Origin: Mycolicibacterium boenickei
GTDB taxonomy: Bacteria > Actinomycetota > Actinomycetes > Mycobacteriales > Mycobacteriaceae
Reading direction: 5' to 3'
Length of the DNA: 64,000 nt
Assembly: GCF_010731295.1 (NCBI RefSeq)
Contig: NZ_AP022579.1
Location: forward strand, 3,472,001-3,536,000
Of this stretch, positions 63,998 to 64,000 are shown piece by piece. Each line of letters begins with the position of its first letter. Positions within the stretch are counted from its first letter, which is position 1. The notes beneath the pieces were generated by a model, which saw only the letters and a program-made list of their open reading frames with translations, had not been told where the DNA came from and did no database searches. Both the position numbers and the translations under genes were made by a program.

Positions 63998-64000
63998 TGA

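Overview
The window is a high-GC actinobacterial chromosome segment from a rapidly growing mycobacterium (Mycolicibacterium type, close to the M. smegmatis group). The backbone follows the M. tuberculosis order from Rv2467 to Rv2444c: pepN, the Rv2466c-type thiol oxidoreductase, rpiB, nei2, lipP, tig, clpP1, clpP2, clpX, korA, korB, mobA, rpfE, the Rv2449c homologue, valS, folC, the Rv2446c homologue, ndkA and rne. No insertion sequence, prophage, CRISPR array or frameshifted gene was seen. Gene names rest on remembered family sequences and motifs; no database search was run.

Region 1 (1-12.96 kb) holds the 5' part of pepN, a secreted DUF732-type protein, the mycothiol-linked oxidoreductase behind a SigH-type promoter, and a three-gene cassette of cytosine permease, deaminase and 2OG-Fe(II) oxygenase that is absent at this position in M. 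tuberculosis. It continues with rpiB-nei2, a Na+/H+ antiporter, a DUF1542 protein, LipP and small membrane or secreted proteins. Region 2 (13.0-17.77 kb) holds tRNA-Gly(TCC), which is the likely orthologue of the mycobacteriophage L5 attB tRNA, then tRNA-Pro(TGG), trigger factor and the ClpP1-ClpP2/ClpX protease genes, with a candidate ClgR operator in front of clpP1.

Region 3 (17.78-43.6 kb) is accessory DNA between clpX and korA. It starts with a molybdopterin oxidoreductase and FdhD, controlled by a divergent LysR regulator. A complete-looking myo-inositol pathway follows: iolC, aldolase, iolB, iolD, iolE, iolG and iolH on the minus strand, with a divergent GntR regulator and an inositol-type ABC importer. 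The two divergent units (iolC operon and importer operon) carry the same 22-bp operator/-35 element in mirrored orientation. After a nitroreductase-like gene and an AraC regulator/aldo-keto reductase pair comes a second, iol-like minus-strand operon (PhyH dioxygenase, dehydrogenase, IolE-like dehydratase, second dehydrogenase, TIM-barrel isomerase) with its own LacI-type regulator. This operon is the best candidate for an undescribed catabolic route, perhaps for a modified inositol or sugar. A PfkB kinase closes the region.

Region 4 (43.6-64 kb) returns to core genes: 2-oxoglutarate:ferredoxin oxidoreductase (korAB), mobA, and two tandem resuscitation-promoting factors, each preceded by a CRP-type palindrome. 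Then come an FAD monooxygenase, a lipoprotein, an S9 peptidase, the Rv2449c homologue, a DUF937 protein, valS-folC-DUF4233, ndkA and RNase E with a long structured leader. The last 40 bases contain a clean sigma-A promoter pointing out of the window, probably that of rplU. Several genes (pepN, the antiporter, the Rv2449c homologue, valS, ndkA) have a TANNNT-like -10 box 6-7 nt before the start codon, as expected for leaderless mRNAs.
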